Shown here in pieces: positions 1 to 7,084 of a stretch of DNA of 12,105 nt. Origin of the DNA: Candidatus Helarchaeota archaeon (GTDB taxonomy: Archaea; Asgardarchaeota; Lokiarchaeia; Helarchaeales; HEL-GB-A); assembly GCA_013375405.1 (NCBI GenBank), contig JABXJU010000127.1, positions 1-12,105 of the forward strand, read 5' to 3'. Position numbers and translations under genes: made by a program. Numbering within the stretch: the stretch's first letter is position 1; every line of letters begins with the position of its first letter. Under the pieces are notes generated by a model. The model was not told the origin of the DNA. It searched no databases and saw nothing but the letters and a program-made list of their open reading frames with translations.

Positions 1-1
1 T

Positions 2-682
2 ATAGATCCTGTCTATATTGTTACGGCGTGTTGGGGACCGTTGGTTGTAGTATTATTAATGTATATCACCAAATTAATGAAGCAAATTAAAGAATATAAA
101 CTCAAAATTTACGGGTTTTTTATTGGTTTCTTTGCTTTCGGCCTCGGTTACGCCGGTTCGATTGATATGATGGTAGAATCTTTTGGCTATTTTAGCCGCT
201 TTCTCGGAGATATTTTCATGCTTCTCGGAATAAGTCTTATATCATTTGTATTTGTACAACTCCCAAGTTTAAAAGAGGTGGATTGGGCTAAAAAACTAGA
301 GAGAATAGTTTTAATGCACAAATCGGGCACATGCATTTGTGACTATAATTTCTTAGATGTCTCAAGTAAAGTAGATTCCGATCAAGTTTCACAATACATG
401 GCAGGGAGTCTGATCGGCATTAGTCAAATGATCACGGAGTTAATTCAAGGGAAAAAACAGCTTGAAGTAATGGATCATCAAGATAAGCAAATAATTTTTT
501 CATATGGAGAAAGTCTTATCGCAGCGTTAATCGTGGATGAATATTATGAGATATATAGAAAGAAGTTAACTAAATTTATTGATGCCCTTGAAGTAATTTA
601 TCAACCCTTTTTGGAGGATTGGGAAGGAAATTTGTTGCAAGTTAAACCAATTGAAAAATTGATTAAGAGAATTTTTTCTTGA
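2..682 (+). CDS. membrane-anchored longin/roadblock-like protein, 5' end cut by the window
   Basis: The frame is open from base 2, so the gene probably starts upstream; a TTG at base 41 is possible but would cut the first hydrophobic helix. About 226 residues are visible. Three hydrophobic segments lie at about residues 5-22, 37-56 and 70-92. They are followed by a soluble domain from about residue 98 to the end, starting with a strand around IVLMHKSGTCICDYNF, then a helix-rich part, a strand (KQIIFSYGESLIAALIVDE) and a long C-terminal helix. This strand/helix order and the 'hKSG' opening resemble the longin/roadblock-like sensor domains common in Asgard archaea, which are thought to partner with small GTPases. 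It is probably a membrane-bound protein with the longin-like domain in the cytosol. No enzymatic motif is seen. The membrane part could continue as a longer multi-helix sensor upstream. The fold call is from pattern recognition only; a specific partner cannot be named. Confidence 0.6.
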   Translation: MDPVYIVTACWGPLVVVLLMYITKLMKQIKEYKLKIYGFFIGFFAFGLGYAGSIDMMVESFGYFSRFLGDIFMLLGISLISFVFVQLPSLKEVDWAKKLERIVLMHKSGTCICDYNFLDVSSKVDSDQVSQYMAGSLIGISQMITELIQGKKQLEVMDHQDKQIIFSYGESLIAALIVDEYYEIYRKKLTKFIDALEVIYQPFLEDWEGNLLQVKPIEKLIKRIFS

Positions 683-690
683 AGAAAATA

Positions 691-709
691 TTTCCTTTCT
701 TTTTCCCCA
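691..709 (+). terminator. pyrimidine/T-rich tract after the membrane longin-like gene
   Basis: Just after the stop codon at 680-682 there is a run of T and C residues (cctttctttttcccc) preceded by a very short GAAA/TTTC stem. Archaeal RNA polymerase often terminates at T-rich tracts, so this is a possible terminator. The stem is too short to be convincing on its own. Confidence 0.3.
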
Positions 710-752
710 GATTTATTTTAAGATGGTTGTGGATTTGTTTTAAAGTGATTGT

Positions 753-762
753 AATTTAAAAG
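753..762 (+). promoter_or_regulatory. TATA-like element upstream of the helicase gene
   Basis: The AT-only stretch aatttaaaag lies about 35-40 nt before the TTG start and 50 nt before the alternative GTG. It is flanked by a weak 5-bp inverted repeat, TGATT at 746-750 and AATCA at 764-768. It is a plausible archaeal TATA box, but the background is AT-rich. Confidence 0.3.
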
Positions 763-794
763 TAATCAAATAAACTCACCTTAAAGAAAAAAAT

Positions 795-3407
795 TTGAAG
801 GCATTATGTGTGAAGGATATTCGCTCGAAATTTAATGTTCTCGTGCTACCTCCAAAAAAAGCTATTACAGATCTTCGAGTTCTCCTCTTTAAACTTCCTG
901 TAAGAGGACAGAAGGTTTCCAAACTTACCGCTTTTCGCAATTTACGTGTAAAATTAGAATATAGAAATGAAACTCGGTTACGCCCGATTAAGATTGAATA
1001 TAAACAGCATGGCACACAGTTTCTTCAATCAAAAGACTTCATAAAACTATTACGGCAAGCTAAGAACGTCTATATTGCAGAAGATGAGAAACGCAGTTTA
1101 GATAACGTTTGCGAGATGCTGAATGATTATCAAATTTCATACAAGAAGATTGAAATCTGTCGTCTCTGCATGCTGGATAATAAAATTACCTTCCTTCAAA
1201 AGACTGATAGATATTATCGAAGCCGTGAAGTGGCCTTTCCAATGTGCTTGCAATGTGCAATGAAAGAAGTCATGGATGAAAGTACTTTCAGAGCTTTTAA
1301 ACCAAATAAAAAGTTCCTAAATCGAATTGAAGGGCTTCTAAGAAAGAAATTTCACCATAATGTGAATAAGATTTTGAAGGTGTTTGAGCCGGGATTCGAT
1401 GCGAGTAAGAATCCTGAATTTACGTTATACGATATAATCAAAGCAAGTAGGGATGCGAATAAAGAATTTGATATTAGGAAGTATAATTTACCTCAAAAAT
1501 TTCTTGATATATTAAAAAAGGAAAATTTTACTCATTTATTGTCTATTCAAAATCTGGCAATTCAAAATGGGTTATTAAGAAATGAAAATCTACTTATCTC
1601 AGCCCCTACGGGAACAGGGAAGACTTTGATAGGGGAATTAGCAGGGATTTCAAACCTTTTCAAGAGAGAGAGGGGGAAATTACTTTATCTCGCTAATTTA
1701 GTTGCTTTAGTTAACCAAAAATACGAAAATTTCAAAAACAGATATAAGCAATTCAATGTAGCAATTCGCGTAGGGATGTCTAAGATCGATATTGGGGATG
1801 AAGACTTAGTTATCGTGGATGAGGATATCCATGACGCAGATATAATTTGTGCTTCATATGAAGCGTTTGATTTTCTTCTCAGACAAGGGAAGGAAGAAGT
1901 TGAGAACATCGGAAAAATATCGACTATTATTATTGATGAGATCCAAACACTTGAGGACGAAGAAAGAGGTGCAATATTAGCAGGATTAATCGCAAAAGTT
2001 TTCATATTATTTCCTGAAGCACAAATCATTGGTCTTTCTGCTACAATCGGGAACGCCCAAGAGGTTGGGAAACTACTTCATTTAAAACCGACTGAATACT
2101 ACGAGCGCCCGGTTCCGCTAGAACGCCATCTGGTTTTGTGTAAGTCAGAATATGATAAATTTTTCAATATAATTCGATTGGCTCGCCATGAATCAAAGCA
2201 AGTGAGCAGGTATGGATTTCATGGTTCCACCCTTATATTTACCAATGCTCGCTGGAGATGTGAATTCCTCGCCAATCTCCTACGTGAAAAGGGTATCAAT
2301 GCAGCTGCATATCACTCGGGTTTGACCTATAATAATAGGAAGGATATCGAACTATCCTTCGATCAGGGGTTAATCCAAGCGATTTGCACTACTTTCGCCC
2401 TAGGAGCAGGGTTTGACACCCCATGTTCGCAGGTAATATTTGAATCATGCCTGATGGGTATTGAAGTTTTAACCCCCAATATGTTTCTAAATATGAGTGG
2501 GCGAGCCGGGAGGTTTCGCAGACAAGAACGGGGGAAAATTGTACTTCTAGTAGAGATTGGAAAAAATTATCATAGATCTAATAAAACAGAAGATCAAATT
2601 GCCCTAGATCTGTTAGAAAGCGACACCGAAAATTTAATTCTAGATTATACTTCAGATTTGATTCAAAGTCAAGTCCTCGCGGCTATTGCAGCAGGAATTG
2701 ATACGAGAATTAAGGAATTCTACAATTATTTAGTTGGGGCACGAGAGGAGATAAATTTACTATTACAAGGGTTGAAAAAACGAAAATTAATTGAAGTCCA
2801 ACAAAGTAGATACCATGTCACGACTCTTGGACGTGCTATTGCATTATCCTTTTTTTCGGTAGAGGAAGGGTCGATGATTGTTAAAGAGCTCCATCGAGGA
2901 GAGGATCCACTGAATATAGCAATTCATTTGGAATTCTTTGAAAATGTCTATATCACCGATGAGGTCAAAAAGATATTTCTAGACGAATTCAAAATTAAGC
3001 TTCCAAATAAGTTCATTACCGGAAGAATTATGGGGATTGCTGCCTCCATTGCCAAGTTCAAAAGGCGGCTAAGAAGATTTACATGGTTAGCTAAATCCAT
3101 TGCTCTTTGGCAGAAGGCTTTCTTTAGTTGTAATTGTGGTAACGCACCTTACTGCGATTGCCCGCTTCTTTCAATAAATAAGAAATTGATCGACTTGCGA
3201 ATGACGAACAGGCTCACCCCTAAACAAATAGGTCGGCATATGGAGAGAAAGTATAACTTGAAGGTTTATTCAGGCGATCTCCTCCGCTTTTTCGATAATT
3301 TAATCCATCGATTACAAGGAATTGGACGCATTGCAAAAGTGATAGGAGAACAAGAAATAAACGAAAAAATTTCAATACTGATTCACATGATTGAGAAGCC
3401 CTCTTAA
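795..3407 (+). CDS. DUF5814-type archaeal Ski2-like DExH helicase
   Basis: An 870-residue ATP-dependent nucleic-acid helicase. N-terminal region: a cysteine pair set C122/C125 and C151/C154 forms a likely zinc site. Helicase domain 1: LLSIQ (Q252) acts as Q-like motif, Walker A APTGTGKT at 270-277, DEIQ box at 381-384, SAT at 415-417. Helicase domain 2: TLIFTNAR at 479-486, ALGAGFDTP at 535-543, and SGRAGR at 568-573 with the arginine finger. A winged-helix-like stretch spans about 655-690. A second cysteine cluster, C779/C781/C787/C789, lies near the C terminus. The order and length fit the archaeal DUF5814 helicase family, related to Hel308/Ski2 helicases; the physiological substrate (RNA or DNA) is not established from sequence. 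The start is uncertain: TTG at 795 has no good ribosome site, while an in-frame GTG at 810 follows GAAGG at 797-801. It stands alone, with a terminator immediately after. Confidence 0.88.
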   Translation: MKALCVKDIRSKFNVLVLPPKKAITDLRVLLFKLPVRGQKVSKLTAFRNLRVKLEYRNETRLRPIKIEYKQHGTQFLQSKDFIKLLRQAKNVYIAEDEKRSLDNVCEMLNDYQISYKKIEICRLCMLDNKITFLQKTDRYYRSREVAFPMCLQCAMKEVMDESTFRAFKPNKKFLNRIEGLLRKKFHHNVNKILKVFEPGFDASKNPEFTLYDIIKASRDANKEFDIRKYNLPQKFLDILKKENFTHLLSIQNLAIQNGLLRNENLLISAPTGTGKTLIGELAGISNLFKRERGKLLYLANLVALVNQKYENFKNRYKQFNVAIRVGMSKIDIGDEDLVIVDEDIHDADIICASYEAFDFLLRQGKEEVENIGKISTIIIDEIQTLEDEERGAILAGLIAKVFILFPEAQIIGLSATIGNAQEVGKLLHLKPTEYYERPVPLERHLVLCKSEYDKFFNIIRLARHESKQVSRYGFHGSTLIFTNARWRCEFLANLLREKGINAAAYHSGLTYNNRKDIELSFDQGLIQAICTTFALGAGFDTPCSQVIFESCLMGIEVLTPNMFLNMSGRAGRFRRQERGKIVLLVEIGKNYHRSNKTEDQIALDLLESDTENLILDYTSDLIQSQVLAAIAAGIDTRIKEFYNYLVGAREEINLLLQGLKKRKLIEVQQSRYHVTTLGRAIALSFFSVEEGSMIVKELHRGEDPLNIAIHLEFFENVYITDEVKKIFLDEFKIKLPNKFITGRIMGIAASIAKFKRRLRRFTWLAKSIALWQKAFFSCNCGNAPYCDCPLLSINKKLIDLRMTNRLTPKQIGRHMERKYNLKVYSGDLLRFFDNLIHRLQGIGRIAKVIGEQEINEKISILIHMIEKPS

Positions 3408-3437
3408 ATCTCACTTTTTGAAAAAGAGATATTTTTT
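3408..3437 (+). terminator. hairpin plus T-run terminator after the helicase gene
   Basis: Directly after the TAA stop (3405-3407) ATCTC at 3408-3412 pairs with GAGAT at 3426-3430. The inner TTTTT/AAAAA arms meet around a single G, with a two-base bulge on the left side. TTTTTT follows at 3432-3437. The arrangement is that of a factor-independent terminator on the + strand. The near-palindromic hairpin may also serve transcripts arriving from the TnpB gene on the - strand. Confidence 0.6.
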
Positions 3438-3468
3438 ATAGGTTAGGATTGATTCTAGGTTATTAAAA

Positions 3469-3519
3469 TCTGTCATCTGTGACAAACTTTATTTAATTCT
3501 GTCCACTACTTGTGTCAAA
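3469..3519. repeat. two imperfect TCTGTC...GTG.CAAA inverted-repeat units next to the TnpB stop
   Basis: Unit one (about 3469-3486) contains TGTCA and its complement TGACA around a 4-base loop. Unit two (about 3498-3519) reads TCTGTCC then TGTGTCAAA and resembles unit one with a longer middle. They overlap and follow the 3' end of the TnpB gene, where right-end hairpins and guide-RNA scaffolds of such elements usually lie. The match is imperfect, so the link to an element end is only suggestive. Confidence 0.3.
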
Positions 3520-4699
3520 TAGGCATAGAATACGGGTGTAACCCTAAACCCTCTATCCCATCCGCGCTAAAGGCATTTGGGATTGCTTTTCGCCCAATAT
3601 TATAGCCACTATTTACATCAGCATTAATAATTGTGCCATCACCGGCTTGAAACAACCCGCGACTGATCCGTTTGCCTAAATAGACTTTATGGCGTTTGAT
3701 CGGTTCATTATCGAGGAAGCTACAGCGTGAAGTATAGCCCTCATCTTCCAAGATGACCTCAATGCCGACCAATCGCGCCTTATATTGAATCTTATGAATC
3801 AGTTTCTGAAGAGGGATATACACGAAATTTTGATTGTTCCGCTTGCCAATGTTGATATTTTGCTTCCATCCGGCATTATAGCCAATAATAATGGTACCGA
3901 ACTCGTTTACAATGCAATAATCGATAATCTTCTTAGAAGCCTTATGAAAAAAATCTTGAATTTTATTATTTCGTTTTAAAGTCAAGCGTTGGAGGCGAAT
4001 GGTTTGCCCTCTAATCATTTGCTTATCTTTAATAGAGGATAACCGACTTTGTTCTTTGTTATAAAATTGATTAATGGATTTCACGACCCCGCCTTTAATA
4101 ACGAAGGGGGGCAACCCGACGTTATTTGCACCAGTTACGAGGTTATTCAAACCCAAATCAATCATTAAAATCCGGTCTTTGGGTAAATCTAAATAGATCG
4201 AAGCACAATCATAAATGATTTCTACGATGTAATAAGTCCCCTTAGGGAGAAGGCGCACCTGCTGGAACCGCCCAGCGAAGCGGGTCTTCATCGGGGGCAC
4301 CACTTGCTTGGGAAAATGGAGGTAGCCATTTTTAATGCGACATTGCTGATTCGTAAAAATCACAATGGATTCGCCATTTTTCGGTTTATAGCGTGGGAGT
4401 CTTGGTCCTCCTTGATATTTTTCAGGATTGATTTTCCAATCGTTCATTGCACGGAAAAATGATTTCCAGTTTTTATCCAATAATCGTAAAATTTGTTGAG
4501 AGGTCTGAATAGGCAGTGCGCGGTATGCAGTGGCCTGATTCAACAGACCATTCAAGTAGTAATAGCGATACCAATGCCGATCTTTAAAAAATCGTTGCCG
4601 AATAGTGTAGTTCGCCAAGTTATACAAATTTTTGGCTCTATGGCAGAGCTGAGATAACGCGGTGGATTTTTTCAACTGAATTCGTTCTGTAAGCCGCAT
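3515..4699 (-). CDS. tnpB: TnpB-like RNA-guided nuclease (IS200/IS605-type OrfB), variant RuvC site
   Basis: This 394-residue protein matches the TnpB/OrfB family associated with IS200/IS605 and IS607 elements; family members are RNA-guided DNA nucleases with a RuvC active site. Helical N-terminal part: LCHRAKNLYNLANYTIRQ (18-35) and ALPIQTSQQILRLLDKNW (61-78). RuvC-I aspartate D181 is in MIDLGLNNL. The strand that normally carries the RuvC-II glutamate reads IIIGYNAGWKQ (271-280) with no acid; glutamates E318/E320 in ILEDEGYTS are candidates to replace it. RuvC-III D361 lies in INADVNSGYN. The usual paired CxxC zinc ribbon is absent (only C326 in this part). No tnpA transposase is adjacent and no clear element ends were found. 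All three catalytic acids can be accounted for, so the protein may be active. It is transcribed opposite to its neighbours and has its own TATA box. Confidence 0.9.
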   Translation of the reverse strand: MRLTERIQLKKSTALSQLCHRAKNLYNLANYTIRQRFFKDRHWYRYYYLNGLLNQATAYRALPIQTSQQILRLLDKNWKSFFRAMNDWKINPEKYQGGPRLPRYKPKNGESIVIFTNQQCRIKNGYLHFPKQVVPPMKTRFAGRFQQVRLLPKGTYYIVEIIYDCASIYLDLPKDRILMIDLGLNNLVTGANNVGLPPFVIKGGVVKSINQFYNKEQSRLSSIKDKQMIRGQTIRLQRLTLKRNNKIQDFFHKASKKIIDYCIVNEFGTIIIGYNAGWKQNINIGKRNNQNFVYIPLQKLIHKIQYKARLVGIEVILEDEGYTSRCSFLDNEPIKRHKVYLGKRISRGLFQAGDGTIINADVNSGYNIGRKAIPNAFSADGIEGLGLHPYSMPI

Positions 4700-4720
4700 T
4701 ATGTTCTTTATAGTACTTAA

Positions 4721-4730
4721 AATATATAAA
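4721..4730 (-). promoter_or_regulatory. TATA box for the TnpB gene
   Basis: On the - strand this reads TTTATATATT, centred about 26 nt upstream of the ATG at 4699-4697. That spacing suggests a leaderless transcript, and no Shine-Dalgarno-like sequence lies directly before the ATG. Confidence 0.55.
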
Positions 4731-4738
4731 ATTAATGC

Positions 4739-4879
4739 GATAAAACCATCTGTTTAAAGTGACGATGAGAACGTTCAAAGAGATTTTTTGTGGATTATTA
4801 AATAAGAAGTGAGGAAAAATGTAATTGAAAATTTTTATATTAATTGGTATAGAAGTTATCTGTACTAAATGGTTTTATC
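4739..4879. repeat. 11-bp perfect inverted repeat in the TnpB/longin intergenic region
   Basis: GATAAAACCAT at 4739-4749 is matched by its exact complement ATGGTTTTATC at 4869-4879, with 119 bases between. It lies between the divergent starts. It might mark a past insertion or a protein-binding pair, but chance cannot be excluded in AT-rich DNA. Confidence 0.3.
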
Positions 4880-4917
4880 TCACCATATTAGTTAGGAATT
4901 TCGTTGGAATCGATAGT

Positions 4918-5985
4918 ATGAGCAGAAAAATCCTGGTGTATTCGATTTTTGATGATGAATTTGGTCCCATGCCAGCATTTTATCTGCCAGCTGATGAGGG
5001 TGAAGAGTTAATTATGAATCTTGCAGTGCAGTCATTGACTTCATCATTTTTTGGAGATTATAAAGAAGACCATCATGGGAAGGCAATAATTGCATTATCG
5101 ATTGCGGACTTAGCGATGTTCATTTATTATTTCATAATACCTAGCAGTCAGTCTAGAGGAGGGACAAGACCAGCTGCAATTTCAATCCTCGTGAATAAAT
5201 CCGATGAAAATTTACTTTATGATAATACCAATTATCTTGAGAATAGGATAAAGCAAATTCTTCCTGCGTTAAAAAGCGAGGATCCTTCTGTAAGCACCGT
5301 CGAATTGATGCGTCTTTATCAGGATATTAAAAAAATTGATCAACAACTCAAAAAACCAGTTGAGCAGTTACCAATAAAGTCGATTAGTAAGATCATCAAA
5401 GAAGAAATTTTTGCCAAGTTATTGCATTGTATTATAAGTAATCAGCCCGTTGTAATCGTGGGAAAAGATCTCAAATCAATTATGGCAATTTGCAACTCGA
5501 TCACTCCTCTTATACCTCACAAAATTTTAATTATTGAGAAATTCACGGCGGATTCTCCATCAATTCCGGCATTTGATATTTTAGCGATTGAGGAGCAAGA
5601 ATGGAATAAGAAGCCGGAAATTTTTGAGTCTTTAATACAATTGCCAGTATATTCCATGGATAGTGGAACATTGCAAAACTTTGAAGGAGATTTTATTTTT
5701 ACCCTCACTTTGCTCAAAAAAATTAGGAAAATGAAGACGGAAAATGAAATCGAGACTTTTATTCGCATCTCAATTTTAAAAATGATTAAAAAATCAGAGC
5801 AATTAGAAGAAATTTTAGAGAAAACGGAGAAAAAGATTGATATTGAAGTGTTATTAGAAAAGTTAGACATGAAGCAAAAATTTTTAGGGACATTATTACT
5901 TCTTTTAGGTGAAAAAAGAGAGAAATTAGAGAAGAAAATCGATACCAAAGAGGAACGCTTGAAAAGATTCCTTGCTTCTGAATAA
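4918..5985 (+). CDS. longin-domain protein with DENN-like central region
   Basis: A 355-residue protein from the ATG at 4918. Residues 1-118 look like a longin domain: strand ILVYSIFDDEFGPMP, then helix, strand AIIALS, helix IADLAMFIYYFI, an SRGGTRP turn (79-84), strand AAISILVN, and a long helix. Residues 160-265 have a Rossmann-like pattern, with a helix, VVIVGKDLKSIMAICNSITPLIP and then ILIIEKF, which resembles the cDENN subdomain of longin-DENN proteins (NPRL2/FLCN-type GTPase regulators). Residues 266-355 are charged, helical and probably coiled coil. No catalytic motif or membrane helix is seen. An in-frame TTG at 4825 (386 residues), preceded by GAAGTGAGG at 4806-4814, is an alternative start; it would add a hydrophobic 31-residue leader. 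The ATG is preferred because the domain begins there. The longin call is fair and the DENN-like call is tentative. The gene is divergent from the TnpB gene. Confidence 0.6.
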   Translation: MSRKILVYSIFDDEFGPMPAFYLPADEGEELIMNLAVQSLTSSFFGDYKEDHHGKAIIALSIADLAMFIYYFIIPSSQSRGGTRPAAISILVNKSDENLLYDNTNYLENRIKQILPALKSEDPSVSTVELMRLYQDIKKIDQQLKKPVEQLPIKSISKIIKEEIFAKLLHCIISNQPVVIVGKDLKSIMAICNSITPLIPHKILIIEKFTADSPSIPAFDILAIEEQEWNKKPEIFESLIQLPVYSMDSGTLQNFEGDFIFTLTLLKKIRKMKTENEIETFIRISILKMIKKSEQLEEILEKTEKKIDIEVLLEKLDMKQKFLGTLLLLLGEKREKLEKKIDTKEERLKRFLASE

Positions 5986-6015
5986 TTGAGTAAGTTCTTC
6001 TTTAAAGTAATTCAA

Positions 6016-6024
6016 TTTTAATTA
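6016..6024 (+). promoter_or_regulatory. TATA box for the + strand acetyltransferase gene
   Basis: TTTTAATTA is centred about 27 nt before the ATG at 6047. There is no ribosome-binding sequence in between, which fits a leaderless archaeal transcript. Confidence 0.45.
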
Positions 6025-6046
6025 GAAAAAAATATAGTCTGATTAA

Positions 6047-6544
6047 ATGAATGGGATTCTAATCATTCGGCAACCTAAAACACAGCGAGAATTTAAATTA
6101 ATGTATGATTTACGGTGGAGAATTTTAAGAAAACCTTGGAATCAACCTAGAGGTTCTGAAAGAGATCAATTAGAATCAAAAGCTAATCATTATATTGCTT
6201 TGTTTCGTGACAAAATCATTGGTACAGCTCGTTTTCATAAAATAAATGAAAATGTCGGACAAATCAGATATTTAGCAGTCGAAGAAGATTATCGCAGACG
6301 AGGTGTGGGTGGTAAATTATTGGAGGCAATTCATCTGACCGCAAAAAATCAATTCATAAAATATGTCTTCTTGAATGCTAGAGAAACTGCATTGAAATTT
6401 TTTGAGAAACTCGGTTATAAAGCAATCGAAGATGGTCCCTTACTATTTGGGGAAATAAAACATAAAAAAATGAGGGTCGTTTTTAGTAGAAGCGATTTGC
6501 GCCTCCAGAGAATAATCAATAATCTGCGAAAAACTCTTAAATAA
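6047..6544 (+). CDS. GNAT-family N-acetyltransferase
   Basis: A complete single-domain GNAT protein of 165 residues, predicted to move an acetyl group from acetyl-CoA to an amine. The N-terminal part has LMYDLRWRILRKPWNQPRGS (18-37) followed by an acidic stretch and NHYIAL. Strand 4, QIRYLAVEEDYRRRGVGGK (72-90), carries the pyrophosphate-binding R/Q-x-x-G-x-G/A pattern as RRGVGG. Motif B is LNARETALKFFEKLGYKA (109-126), and the end carries a strand pair KHKKMRVVF. This pattern fits the ElaA-like GNAT group; the acceptor substrate is unknown. The ATG is well placed behind a TATA box. The gene converges on another GNAT gene with 16 bases between their stops. The two share only family-level motifs and are not recent duplicates. 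Confidence 0.85.
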   Translation: MNGILIIRQPKTQREFKLMYDLRWRILRKPWNQPRGSERDQLESKANHYIALFRDKIIGTARFHKINENVGQIRYLAVEEDYRRRGVGGKLLEAIHLTAKNQFIKYVFLNARETALKFFEKLGYKAIEDGPLLFGEIKHKKMRVVFSRSDLRLQRIINNLRKTLK

Positions 6545-6560
6545 TTTGTTGAACCACAAA

Positions 6561-7037
6561 TCAAGGTAAATATAAAATCATTTTTTTCTGTCGTTCTTTA
6601 AATCCAGATTTCTCATAAGCTTTCAAACCATATTTGTTTTCTTTCTCCACTGATAAGGTGCAGATATGAACATCTCGCATTTTAAATTGCTGTTTTAATA
6701 AAGCAAACATTTTACTAAACAACCCTCGCCCTTGAAAATGTTCTGTTACAATAACTTCAAGAAGGATAGCTTCCTTTTCTTCTTTAAAGATTGGAGGGCG
6801 TTTAACGATCTCACAGTGTATAAAGCCAATTACTCTGTCATCATGGACCAAAACGACTACAATATGATTTTCTTTTTTAAGTGAATACTTAAAGTATTCT
6901 TTAGAAAGTTCCTTGGCTTCCAGCTCAAATTTTGTGCCATAAAAGAAATTATCATATTTAAAATGACCACTTTGCATTTCCCACCATAACGATGAAAGAT
7001 CTTGTAAATCTGAAAGCTTAGCAATCCTAAGGTTCAT
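6561..7037 (-). CDS. GNAT-family N-acetyltransferase
   Basis: A 158-residue GNAT protein on the - strand, starting with ATG at 7037. The start MNLRIAKLSDLQDLSSLW is the typical first strand and helix of small GNATs. The strand 4 to motif A region reads LEVIVTEHFQGRGLFSKM (93-110), where QGRGLF is the acetyl-CoA pyrophosphate loop. Motif B is YGLKAYEKSGFKERQKKM (136-153) with the conserved tyrosine. The acceptor cannot be inferred. It lies 47 nt downstream of the FAD oxidoreductase gene on the same strand, so the two may be co-transcribed. Confidence 0.85.
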   Translation of the reverse strand: MNLRIAKLSDLQDLSSLWWEMQSGHFKYDNFFYGTKFELEAKELSKEYFKYSLKKENHIVVVLVHDDRVIGFIHCEIVKRPPIFKEEKEAILLEVIVTEHFQGRGLFSKMFALLKQQFKMRDVHICTLSVEKENKYGLKAYEKSGFKERQKKMILYLP

Positions 7038-7084
7038 TTATTCGCCCCATCATTTATCTATTTCCTTCGTTCTACTCTTTAGTA

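Noticed and set aside
776..1015. Open frame on the - strand opposite the helicase start
   Set aside because: It lies antisense to a well-supported helicase gene and its translation shows no recognisable domain.
1685..2029. 114-codon open frame on the - strand within the helicase gene
   Set aside because: It covers the helicase Walker B region in antisense. Its serine/isoleucine-rich product is typical of a shadow frame.
3439..3462. Two TAGGTTA copies 17 bases apart
   Set aside because: The repeat is only seven bases and occurs twice; it is not enough for a CRISPR or iteron call.
5517..5948. 143-codon open frame on the - strand inside the longin/DENN-like gene
   Set aside because: The product is serine/phenylalanine-rich, the mirror of a lysine/glutamate-rich coding strand; there is no domain and no start signal.
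6047..7037. The two acetyltransferase genes as an inverted duplication
   Set aside because: Outside shared GNAT motifs the proteins differ in length, N terminus and C terminus, so recent duplication is not supported.
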